DNA of 64,000 bases from Branchiostoma floridae (taxonomy: Eukaryota; Chordata; Leptocardii; Amphioxiformes; Branchiostomatidae), in the NCBI RefSeq assembly GCF_000003815.2, contig NW_023365701.1, positions 209,782 through 273,781 of the forward strand. The letters run 5' to 3'. The position numbers and the translations under genes were made by a program. The notes beneath the pieces are model-generated. The model had not been told where the DNA came from. It was given only the letters and a program-made list of their open reading frames with translations, and ran no database searches. How positions within the stretch are numbered: position 1 is the first letter of the stretch; the number at the start of each line of letters is the position of its first letter. Below, one piece after another: positions 25,210-34,644 of the stretch.

Positions 25210-26187
25210 AATGCAAAGTAAATCAAGCAATCCATCCAGCTGCTTGTATATACATGTATCGTGTATTGCGTTACCATAACAACAGGTTTATGATTTAATC
25301 GAACGACACGTTCTACTGCTTATGTATCCAGAGCTAACTGAAAACGAATATCACTTTTTTGATGGTATGTCCCAAATATTCTGATATACGTAATTCACTA
25401 TACACAAGGCTATCATCGTATACACACATTCAACTCAATGGACTTGAAAATCACATTTAAGTACATTATGACACGTGACAGCTTCTTCATGCTATATATA
25501 TATAGGAAATTATATAAAAGAATGTGCAGTTTGCATGTAAATGTTTCACACCAATCAAATGTGCTATCAGTTTTTAACCGTTCACGATCACGGTGTTTTG
25601 CTGAACCGAATTGTCAGATTTCAAGTAGTTTTTCAAAAACTTTGCCAGAACAGAATATATACAGGAATTATATTACATTAAAACACTAAATCAACTACTG
25701 CACTACGTCATATTGCTAATGATAAGCTTATTTAAATGCAATTAAAACACGAAATATTAATATTTCATCGGTCACCACTGGACAGTGCCCAAAAGTGGTA
25801 GTAAGGTCACTACCATCTTTTCAAGTTGGCATTTTGAAAACAGACATAAGAAACATCACATTTGTCAAATATACAATTGTACAAACAAAATACAATATAA
25901 AAGAAAGTAGTTCTCCTTTTAACATCACAAAACCCACACATGATAGAAAAGGTGGGATCTTTCGTCTTCGACTGTCTTCGAAAAAGGAGTCGAACCCAAT
26001 AACCCAGGATCTAGAGTTAGCTTTTACTAGTTTTAGACTAGAGTGCACTTGTGATATTGTATTTTACACACTGTTTGAATCTTTTATTTTACCTGCAATT
26101 AGCCCACGGGCAAGAATTTGCAATAAAACTTGATATAAACACTCGGGTAATATACAGCACGGCCGAAGTGAACCTCCTTGTGGGAAA

Positions 26188-27210
26188 CTACAACAGCCCA
26201 TGCCACCAAGCAAAGGCGGCAGCGACAAAGGCAACACCGACTGACGCAGTGGCCAGAAGGTTGATAAGGCCAGCCATCTCCGAACCCTTCTGACCTACCC
26301 GCCCATTGGTAGTCGACTGGTAACTGTCATAAACCAGGAGGTTTGTACTGGCTGAGGTTGCCAAAACGTTTGAAGCAGTGCTCAAGCCGTTTGTTGTCTT
26401 TTCAGAAATCAAGATAATTTTGTCAGTCGTGCTCAAGTCGTTTGTTGTCTTTTCAGAAACTAGGAGAATTTTTTCAGTCGTTTCAGCCCCCATTTTTTCC
26501 TTTTGCTCAATGTGGCAGTCGGTTAGATTTGCCATGTGTATGCGGACGCCTGCTAGGTTTTCGGGACTGTTACATTTCGGTGCGCCTTTCGTGGCAAACT
26601 CGTGAAACATCAGAGTTTCCTTCACAGCGTTTGAGCACTTTATCGGCCAGCACTGGTGAAACTCTCGCGCCATTGTTGCCAACCAGAACATGTGGCAATC
26701 GCAGTGTATAGGGTTACCGAGGATGCGCCTGGACCCTCTGTTCTTCCATCCCTGTCTTATAGCTATAGGTCTACCCAAATGTGCCTCGGAAAATGTCGCC
26801 AACTTATTGTGGGACAGATCCACAGCAACTAGATGTTTCATTTCGCCGATGACCAAGTCAAGCCTAACAGAAGTTAGGAGATTATACGAGAGATCTAGCT
26901 TGACAAGGAACTTGGCATTACTCAAAGATTCCCAGGAGATTGTTGTGATGAGATTTTGGCTCAGGCACAAACTGTGGACCATCTGAAGTCCAGAGAAGTC
27001 GTGGATTTCCTGGATGCGATTTTGCCGAAGGTTCAGAGTGTATGTGCGGCGTAGATCTACGTTTGGCAGACTTGTTAAGTTGGCATTAGGGCAGATAATG
27101 TCTATTCCGGATGGAGTTATGACATTGCATCTGCTTGGAATTGCATTGCCGGCGCTTGTGCCTATTACCAATATCATAAAAAGTACACACATGCAATGTT
27201 TCATGAGCAT
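26188..27210 (-). CDS. VLR-like LRR protein, probably GPI-anchored
   Basis: 340 residues in one exon. Residues 1-23 form a signal peptide. C28 and C40 form an LRRNT-like cap. About four LRRs follow (57-72, 78-96, 102-118, 127-145) with L-x-L-S-x-N-x-L cores. The LRRCT is clear: G-N-P-I-H-C-D-C at 165-172, then C187, C192, C213 and C232. Residues 247-281 hold a 17-residue direct repeat (V/I-S-E-K-T-T-N-D/G-L-S-T) in a Thr/Ser-rich stalk. Residues 312-340 are hydrophobic with no basic cytoplasmic tail, which fits a GPI signal better than a transmembrane anchor. The layout matches lamprey variable lymphocyte receptors and small LRR surface proteins, but homology to VLR is not shown by this. The sequence CTTATTCAG stands one base before the ATG and could be a splice acceptor, implying an upstream non-coding exon. 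Confidence 0.85.
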   Translation of the reverse strand: MLMKHCMCVLFMILVIGTSAGNAIPSRCNVITPSGIDIICPNANLTSLPNVDLRRTYTLNLRQNRIQEIHDFSGLQMVHSLCLSQNLITTISWESLSNAKFLVKLDLSYNLLTSVRLDLVIGEMKHLVAVDLSHNKLATFSEAHLGRPIAIRQGWKNRGSRRILGNPIHCDCHMFWLATMAREFHQCWPIKCSNAVKETLMFHEFATKGAPKCNSPENLAGVRIHMANLTDCHIEQKEKMGAETTEKILLVSEKTTNDLSTTDKIILISEKTTNGLSTASNVLATSASTNLLVYDSYQSTTNGRVGQKGSEMAGLINLLATASVGVAFVAAAFAWWHGLL

Positions 27211-27873
27211 TCTGAATAAGATATGAAGTTATGTATTCCTACTCTAGCCAAACTGAAATGGTCGTTCTATATTGTTCTTTTGATGCTATACAGTAAATAT
27301 TGCAGAACAAGACCACTCAGCATCCGGTCTATGTGGACAGGTGGTCGCTTTAGACAGGATTCTTATATTTGTGTCAGTGAAAAATTATCTAAGTGACCAC
27401 CAAAAAGTGGTCGCATTGGCCAGGTGGTTCTTGTGTTGAGGTTACCACTTGCACGGTCTTCAGTGGCCGACAAGAACAGTTATAAAGATATTAAACTCTT
27501 AACAGTTTGACACAAAATACAGCTTCTTATTCACCACAGAATATGCTCGAGACGAGTGGAGATGGTTTGCGGCCCTCAAACTGACGACCAGCCACCAAAA
27601 ACCTGCAGTAACGGTTTATATGAATGAAATACCATAAATGTACATTTATACTCAAAACATGTTAAGTTCAGGTCATAGCGACAAGGCAGTATCATTAGTT
27701 TGATTCATGTATAACTTCAACTATAAGGAACCGGTATCATACAACATCTACAAAAACAAATTCATGCGCTTGTATGTACAAGTTCAACTTCTTCTCGCTT
27801 CTTTTAAAGACAGTTGTTAACATAAGGACCGACGGAATCAGAAACATATGATTTATCTAGTTACATGCATGGC

Positions 27874-28144
27874 CCTACGCAGGGACATCCAACAGCCAAA
27901 CTGCCTAGCTATCTGGATGTGCCCTGCTCTTTTAGCCGTCACTCTTAGTTCTTTTGGACGTCCCCCCAAACCAACTGTCAGCCAATCAGAGAATAGGTTT
28001 TCCGTTTTCAAAAGCTGTCTTACATCATAACCTCCTTGCTTACATGTATAAGGTAAGCTCATTAATATTTATATTATATAAGCAGGGCGGTCAGGAACTA
28101 AGGGTGACAGACAGGCGGTTTGGCTGTTGGATGTCCCTGCGTAG
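27874..28144. mobile_element. MITE (TACGCAGGGACATCCAACAG ends)
   Basis: Terminal inverted repeats of about 30 bp, starting TACGCAGGGACATCCAACAG on the left with the complement ending CCCTGCGTA on the right. The arms extend through ctcttagttc and ggaactaagggtga. Confidence 0.85.
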
Positions 28145-28362
28145 GAGGATGGTTGCATGATGAATATGAAAATTTCCGTGCTATTCAAATAGCGAAAATT
28201 ACGGAACGTATCTTGTATACAGTCGACGAGGACATTACGTACATGTACATGTGTCCGGACAAACACCTTTACATAAACACCTAAACAACTTTACGTAAGG
28301 CAAATGTGTCTTTCCGGTACATGGGGGGTTGTTATACCCCCCCCCCCCACACACACACATGT

Positions 28363-28530
28363 AGCGAAAATCGATCGGACGACGAGTCTGNNNNNNNNNN
28401 NNNNNNNNNNNNNNNNNNNNNNNNNNNNNNNNNNNNNNNNNNNNNNNNNNNNNNNNNNNNNNNNNNNNNNNNNNNNNNNNNNNNNNNNNNAAGAAAACAA
28501 AACCCGGGCGGTCGTCCGATCGATTTTCGT
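28363..28530. mobile_element. foldback element containing the second gap
   Basis: GCGAAAATCGATCGGACGAC lies left of the N run and its complement (GTCGTCCGATCGATTTTCG) lies right of it. A related end occurs at 59661-59685 in another MITE. Confidence 0.8.
28391..28490. other. assembly gap, 100 N
   Basis: Exactly 100 N, in the centre of a foldback element. Confidence 0.98.
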
Positions 28531-28735
28531 ACACATGAGGGGGGTGTTAGTAATGCATACAGTAAAATGTCTTTTAGTGATAAAGTGTTGCTTTTGTATG
28601 AGGATTCGTATGTCTTCCATCTCGAAAAGCGTTTGTTTTCCAGGTTACCCTAGTTTTCAAGTGCTATGAAAATCGTTTTAAGAAATAGTATCTAAGACAT
28701 GGGGTTATCTTTTGTATGTGTTATAGGTTGTTAAG

Positions 28736-28942
28736 GCCCCCTTTCCATTTAGACGGCGATCGCGCTGCGCTCTCACTGTGACCTAAATAGGAACTGTGTA
28801 GCCGCCGCTTTCACACTGAGTATATCATACAAAATGAAAAAAAAAGAGATTCGCTTCTTTTCTATACAATTCGTTGACCGATACGTCAAATGTTAGGTCG
28901 CAGAGAGAGCGCAGCGAGAGCGCCGTCCTAGTGGAAAGGGGG
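28736..28942. mobile_element. MITE (CCCCTTTCCA ends)
   Basis: Inverted ends ccccctttccatttagacgg and ccgtcctagtggaaaggggg; the arms include ctgcgctctc and gagagcgcag. Confidence 0.8.
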
Positions 28943-29424
28943 GGGGGGGGGTAAGGTACAGATAGTACGCTCGACATTCAGGTCTGTAGCTAAACCCCTA
29001 TTTCTGCACCTTTACATGGAAAATTCAATTCAGTACGACAGAAACTGTACGTACTAATGTGCTACTCCCAACGATATAACACTGTCGTCAACTGTCATCT
29101 TAATAACATTTTCTGTACGAAGAAGAAAGTATGTGACACATAGAAATGTTTACCTGAGTGTGTAGCACCGTCTAACCTCACCGCAGAGTCAGCCCCAAAT
29201 GATGATATATTGTTGCAGCCCTTTCTTATATATCCGCAGCCTTACAACCTTGTACGGGTGCTAGAAACACGTGAGTCTGTCTCCTGTACAGCTCAAATGC
29301 AAATTGGGTGTTGTTTTTCAAAGGCTCCCTGGTATAAATGTATGTATGTATGTGGGCCATGTGTTGTTCGAAAACGTGCTCACCACTTGCAACACTTGTT
29401 CTTCGTGATAAAAGAGTACAATCC

Positions 29425-29717
29425 AACCAGTTTTTATGTGTTTTAGGTGTTCTTTCGGGATTTCTATTCTGTGCTTTTTTTTCTTTGGTGCAGGAAGACA
29501 TCAAGAAAACAGTCCAAAAGTGGAAAGCCTGATAAAAACGCCTAAAACACGTCAATCAATAAACTCTGCTCTGTGTGGCCACTACACTAGATTCCTATTT
29601 TGTGCTCTTTTCTGTATGTCTTCCTTTGATAAAGAAAACAGTACGCAATAGACAGTCCGATAAAGAAAGCCTAAAACACGTCCAAAAACAGCCGGAGCCG
29701 AACCTCTGCTTGGAGAG
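29425..29717. mobile_element. MITE, family B, composite or internally duplicated
   Basis: The right end cctctgcttggagag is clear and the strings cctaaaacacgtc occur twice (about 29541 and 29670), indicating a duplicated or nested copy. The sequence after it (aaacaggtagctggtcgcgt) reappears after the copy ending at 30475. Confidence 0.6.
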
Positions 29718-29773
29718 TGATAAAACAGGTAGCTGGTCGCGTGCCCAATTTCCGTCTGGTAAAGCTTTTCACT

Positions 29774-30200
29774 TAGGGCTGGGTATCGGTACAGCGTACC
29801 GGTACAAAACCGGTTTTTCTTATTGGACCGGTCCAGAAAAACCGGACCTGAAAAAATTAGGTGGACCGGATGTTGGACCGATTAGAAAATTAATATATCA
29901 TTTTATCAGGCATTCACACGTTTTGGCGCTTGCAGTTGGAAGAAAATGACAAGAGTGAAGTAGAGTAGAGTTTATTGTAATTTCTACCAAGTTTTACAGC
30001 CAGTCGTACAGGTGCAGTTAGCGCTGTAGGGTTTTAAAACGCCAGTATGAGTCTAATACTCCACCAAACAGATTTCTTTTTAGTGAAATGGACCATTGAT
30101 ATGAGTCATACTGAATCAGGTTCAGGTCCGGACCTGGACCTGATCCTTTGGACCTGAACCGGACCTGGACCTGAATTTTCTTTACCGTTACCCAGCCCTA
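29774..30200. mobile_element. MITE (TAGGGCTGGGTA ends)
   Basis: The ends TAGGGCTGGGTATCGGTA and TACCGTTACCCAGCCCTA are inverted repeats; the interior is rich in ggacc and ccggt strings. A second, diverged copy begins at 63845. Confidence 0.8.
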
Positions 30201-30272
30201 GTCACTTGTATTTTTATTGCAACGTTTAAGTAAAGGGCATGATGACGACCTACTGACCGTTACTCAAGCTTA

Positions 30273-30475
30273 TCTCAAAGCAGAGGTTCGGTTCTGGCTG
30301 GGTTTTTTTACGTTTGTTAGTCGTTTTTATCGATCGGGATTTATATTTTGTCATTTCTCTTGACGTACGCCAGCCAGTTTTGACACAGCAAGATACAATA
30401 CAAAATAGAAAGCCCAATAAAAACGACTAAAAGAAGCGTTAAAAACAGCCGGAGCCTAACCTCTGCTTGGGGAGT
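30273..30475. mobile_element. MITE, family B
   Basis: The ends TCTCAAAGCAGAGGTTCGG and CCTAACCTCTGCTTGGGGAG are flanked by TA. The interior has gtcgtttttatcg and its complement. Confidence 0.85.
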
Positions 30476-30955
30476 AATAAAACAGGTTGCAGGTCGCGTG
30501 CCCAATCTCCGTCTGGTAAAATGTCGTGGCCTTTTCACGTGCATTTGCATGTATAGCATTCTTTGTCACCGGCCCTATATATATATGTCACGTGTATTTG
30601 CATGTACACTGTATAACACGCCCTACACACGCTCTGGCCAGATAGTATCAAAAGCTGGCAGAGGAGTGAAGCCGGCTTAAGAGTGCGTTTCGCTACAAGG
30701 CAAGCGGATACCTCTTGGCTGACTACACACCTGGGTCAGTTTGTGCCACTGTAGGATCTGCTTGGAAATTAAGGATGTGGTAGGTGTGATTGGAACAAAC
30801 CTGAATCCTTTTTACACCGCAAAGTCCGAAGGGTCATTTTGAAACCTTTGTTTGCTTTCCCCTCTTTTGGATGTAACGCACCAGCTTTGAACAGTAAGGT
30901 GCGTTAGACGTCAGACTATAAGGTTTGATCCACTCACACCAGGATGGTACAAAGG

Positions 30956-31268
30956 CAGGGCTCTAGCCAGCATCCGTTTTTCCGTCAATTGACAGAAATT
31001 TGCTGAGTGTGACAGAAAAATTTTTAAACCAATCCGTCAACCTTGACGGACAAAAATTCTTGGTGGAAGCTACAGGTGGCTTGGGGACACTGTTTCTTTT
31101 GCTATTGTTATGAGTGTTGACTTCTTAGTGTGTCGGCGCCCTTTCGCATACGACATTAAAAACCCGTTTTTCAAGGTCTCAGTTCCGTCCTGCTAACTTA
31201 ATTTTCGCAGTTTTCGCGACAATGGGAATTGGCTGACGGAAAAAAAATTCGAACTGGCTAGAGCCCTG
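30956..31268. mobile_element. non-autonomous hAT-like element
   Basis: Perfect 15-bp terminal inverted repeats CAGGGCTCTAGCCAG, flanked by an exact 8-bp duplication TACAAAGG (30948-30955 and 31269-31276). An 8-bp duplication and CAGGG-type ends are the known hallmarks of hAT transposons. There is no transposase inside, so it is a 313-bp deletion derivative. It is inserted into an older interspersed repeat. Confidence 0.85.
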
Positions 31269-31309
31269 TACAAAGGTAAACGGTAAAGGTGGCCCTATAG
31301 CTTTTTAAG

Positions 31310-31560
31310 GTTGTACAATGTAGGGGCAGTATGTTATTATCCACTGTGTCAACAGCACGGTATTGGAAGGTGGAGCCAATCCCTCTCCTCCCACTGCCTT
31401 TTACCTCACCAACCGAAGCCAGGAGCCCAGTATATATTTTTTTACACCTGGATGTAGTGAGTAAAGTCGTGTAAAGTGCTTTTCCCAAAGGCACAATATC
31501 TAGGACCTCTAGCTTCTGGGTCGTACACCCTTCTATCATGGCACACGGACACACTTTTTA
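31310..31560 (-). mobile_element. SINE, same family as 12049-12320
   Basis: The minus strand reads ttcggttggtgaggtaaaag and ggaggagagggattggctcc, as in the + strand copy, with the cactttacacgactttactc block between the tRNA-like head and the body. Confidence 0.6.
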
Positions 31561-32289
31561 TCAGACTGGGCCCCTTCTATTTTCTATAGGTGTGGTGGAT
31601 TCTTACACATAACCTGTAGTCCAACCATGTCAGCTTTGGTCTTCTTCCAACTGTAACTGAACATGCATGTAGCGGAGGAACCACAGCTGGGAGCGGATCA
31701 TTAGTAACAACACGGCTGGACTCCAGGCTACCTTCAACGTGACTCTCTTCAAACACGGGACCTGTAGCTTTCCGTTCCGTCCCTAACCGAAGCTAGGTAC
31801 TCTTTTTTCACCAGAGTCGAGTAAGGTTTGGAAGTTCCTTTTCCTAGGGCCTGTCAACCTGAACTTAAAAAGATTCTTAGTCAACAAACCTAACATACAA
31901 ATGACCCTTTCATCTTGCACACAGTTCATAACTGTGTACGCGTGATGTAATCAGTGGCACATTTCCCTCCACGTGCCACTGATGTGAGGACCCAGACAAT
32001 TACACAAGGCAGGGCTACTGCTGACATATTTCATGTGACCAGGATTGTTTGTTTGTTGCATACCCAGTAAGCCGCCTCATGGCGTAACACACCGGGTTTG
32101 TACTGAACAGTACAAGCTGCAGTTATATTTGGACAAATTTATTTGATCCACTCACACAGGGAAGGACCATTATTCTTTTCATGTGTGGTGGGTTCTTTCA
32201 CGAACTCGAGGCGTGGATCTCATCGAACACGGGTCCTTCAATGAACGCCATATCTGAGAGACGGATATGACGAACCGAACCGAACCGAA

Positions 32290-32455
32290 CCGAACCAAAA
32301 CTAGGTGCTAATTTTCACCTGAGTGAAGTGAGGAAAGTCGTGTAAAGTGCCTTTCTCAAGGGCAAATGATCGGTGGCACACCAACGGATTCGAACCCAGA
32401 ACCTCTGGTTTATGAATCGAACACCCTGTCGACTACGCCACATTACCCCACAATT
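32290..32455 (-). mobile_element. tRNA-derived SINE
   Basis: On the minus strand the A box tggcgtagtcgacagggt is followed by the B box gggttcgaatcc (32386-32397) at tRNA-like spacing, then cactttacacgactttcctc. The head is the best tRNA match in the window. The missing acceptor-stem pairing and attached body make it a SINE and not a tRNA gene. Confidence 0.7.
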
Positions 32456-32559
32456 ATCACATCTGTATTTTCCCTTCATGTTTACTTCATTCGATTACGT
32501 TTGATTTTCTGCATTTTTGTACAAGTATTAGATTTCATTATTTGCTCTGTGTGTTGACC

Positions 32560-33797
32560 CTTGCAAGAATAGTGTTACAGTGTTACACTAATGGAGATAA
32601 TGGAGATAAGTAAAACAAAATAAATCTTTAAAAGTCAAAATCCCACAATTTTCGGTGTATAGGGGCAGTGCCCATCCTCGTTTCTATCGCCCTTAGGCCA
32701 CACAGGCGGAATAGAAGACAGCTGAACCATGTAAACCGATATCAAGGTTTATTAGTTACGAAATTAGGAATTTCTTAACAGTAGACATTTTCGATATCAA
32801 ATATTTCGAAGATTGTCCCCTTTTTTGATCACATATGTGAACGTTGATTAATCATGAAAATGAGCGTTTCCTTCATAAATGTAGCAGTGAGACATTTTTG
32901 ATATCAAATATTTTGAAAATTCTTCTTGTTACATGTAGTTAGGAATATTTTTAGTTGTAAGATTAGGTGTTTCTTCAATATCACACATCTTTAATACCGA
33001 TTATTTTCATTGATATGTACACTATATTTATAGCAAACACTTTCAATAGTGACAAAGACATTTCAAAATCATGTCAACTTTCGTCTGTTCCAGAAAACAC
33101 GATTGAAACACAAACTAACCTATTGAATCTTGATAATGGCTCTTGATTATTAATATATTCACATATCTAAGCGGTAAATATGCAAGCATTAGAAGTCGAA
33201 GTTCAGTTATCGAACAAGCTATATCAATTGCATCGAGGACAAAGTATACCTTTTCTTGAAAATATGAATTCTTTTGCGTATTGTATGTGATGTATATGCC
33301 ATATCATCTGCTCTCCCGTTGAGACGTAAGCATGCATTTGCATAACGAAAGCATGTTACATGTACTGCTGGAATATAACCCTCTAAAAGAGTTTACCTGT
33401 ATGAAAATATTACATTCCGCTATTATAGCATATTCACTGAGACAGAAACATTTTTGCTGACGACTTATGACAAGGCTCTTTCAGAATTACGTTACATTGA
33501 CTTTTTGTCTCTTTCAGACGATGAAAGGACGTTTCTTACATTGTAGCACGAGATAAAATTCTCAATACAGTCTGTTACTCACTGACATATTCAAGTTAAT
33601 CATTAGATATTCAAACACAAAAAATTGAAATACCGATATCTTAACAGCTATTTACAATCGCGTCAAGATCAAAAATACATTGTTGATATCTTTCCTTTCA
33701 AGCATAACATGTAATCTGTTTTCTTACTGATATCTAAGCACATAACAGACTAAGTATGTATTTATAAAGAAAGCTTGGTGTGTTCTACTGAACAGTA
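32560..33797. other. AT-rich intergenic, no gene seen
   Basis: Short direct repeats of tttcgatatcaaatattt type (32785-32920), nothing coding. Confidence 0.5.
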
Positions 33798-33970
33798 GCA
33801 TGTTAAAAAGATGTTATGTTACAATTTTAGGACCATATATCCGTGCACAAAATAAAGCGCTTACCAACAAGCTTTCGATCAGTCCTCTGATCCTTCTCAC
33901 AGAGCCTAAGTCACATATCCGGAACGGTAGTGTGATGTCAGCAAAGGGTCAAAGGTGCTTGGCAGTCGGT
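33798..33970 (+). mobile_element. interspersed element, copy 1 of an inverted pair
   Basis: Shares aataaagcgcttaccaacaa, gctttcgatcagtcctctga and cagagcctaagtcac-like strings with the reverse complement of 40183-40370. One copy lies past the GPCR stop codon and the other in its intron 5. Confidence 0.75.
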
Positions 33971-34435
33971 ATGATGTTGTAGACAGAGCTATATCTACCT
34001 TTATGAAAATATCATATTCAGCTTAATATGTTTTCTGTCGAAACCCGGATACCTCTGTCAAGGTTAAAAAGGCCGCTTGTTCAGCTTCAAACACTACGAA
34101 ATATTATCAATTGGTCAATACTAGCCTACTAATCTTGTATCAGTGACCACTTTTTGGTAGTCTCTTGGATATGTCGATATGATAATCGCATTGTCTTCAT
34201 TCAGACTTATGTCTATAGTCCATGTTCCTCAAGCCCCTTGTGCGATCACTAGTCTATAGACAGATTCACTATATCCCATTGCTACTGACTGTATTTATCA
34301 AATTGAATGTTTATCAATATTTCCCATTTAGGGTTAGAAAATTTATCTTAAGATAAGTATCAATGCATTATTAAGAATCCTGTCTATACTGGCCACCTGT
34401 CTTTCACGATTTGATCACGTCTTCATCACGTGATT

Positions 34436-34644
34436 TTACATCGCGCCAGCCTGACGATTCAGCGGTTCGGTGCTGATGACCTCCACCCGGTCAGACCTGG
34501 TCCCCTTGATGTCCGCGTGGTCGTCGTCCTTAGATGACCCCGGCTCGGCTCCACCAATCACAGCGCAGCCCTCGGGAGGATTGAGGAGCCTGTCGCCATT
34601 GGCTCCGCCCTGGAGGACCGGCATGACTTGACGAGCAGACAGGG
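34436..34644 (-). CDS. GPCR exon 9: C-terminal tail and stop
   Basis: Enters in phase 1 after acceptor TTCCAG and ends at TAA (34436-34438). 68 residues of hydrophilic tail with an S-S-K-D-D-D-H acidic patch and several Ser/Thr. No Cys stands close to helix 8 for palmitoylation. Confidence 0.85.

Noticed and set aside
32386-32450. Functional tRNA gene on the minus strand
   Set aside because: A and B boxes are present but acceptor and anticodon stems do not pair convincingly, and a SINE body follows.
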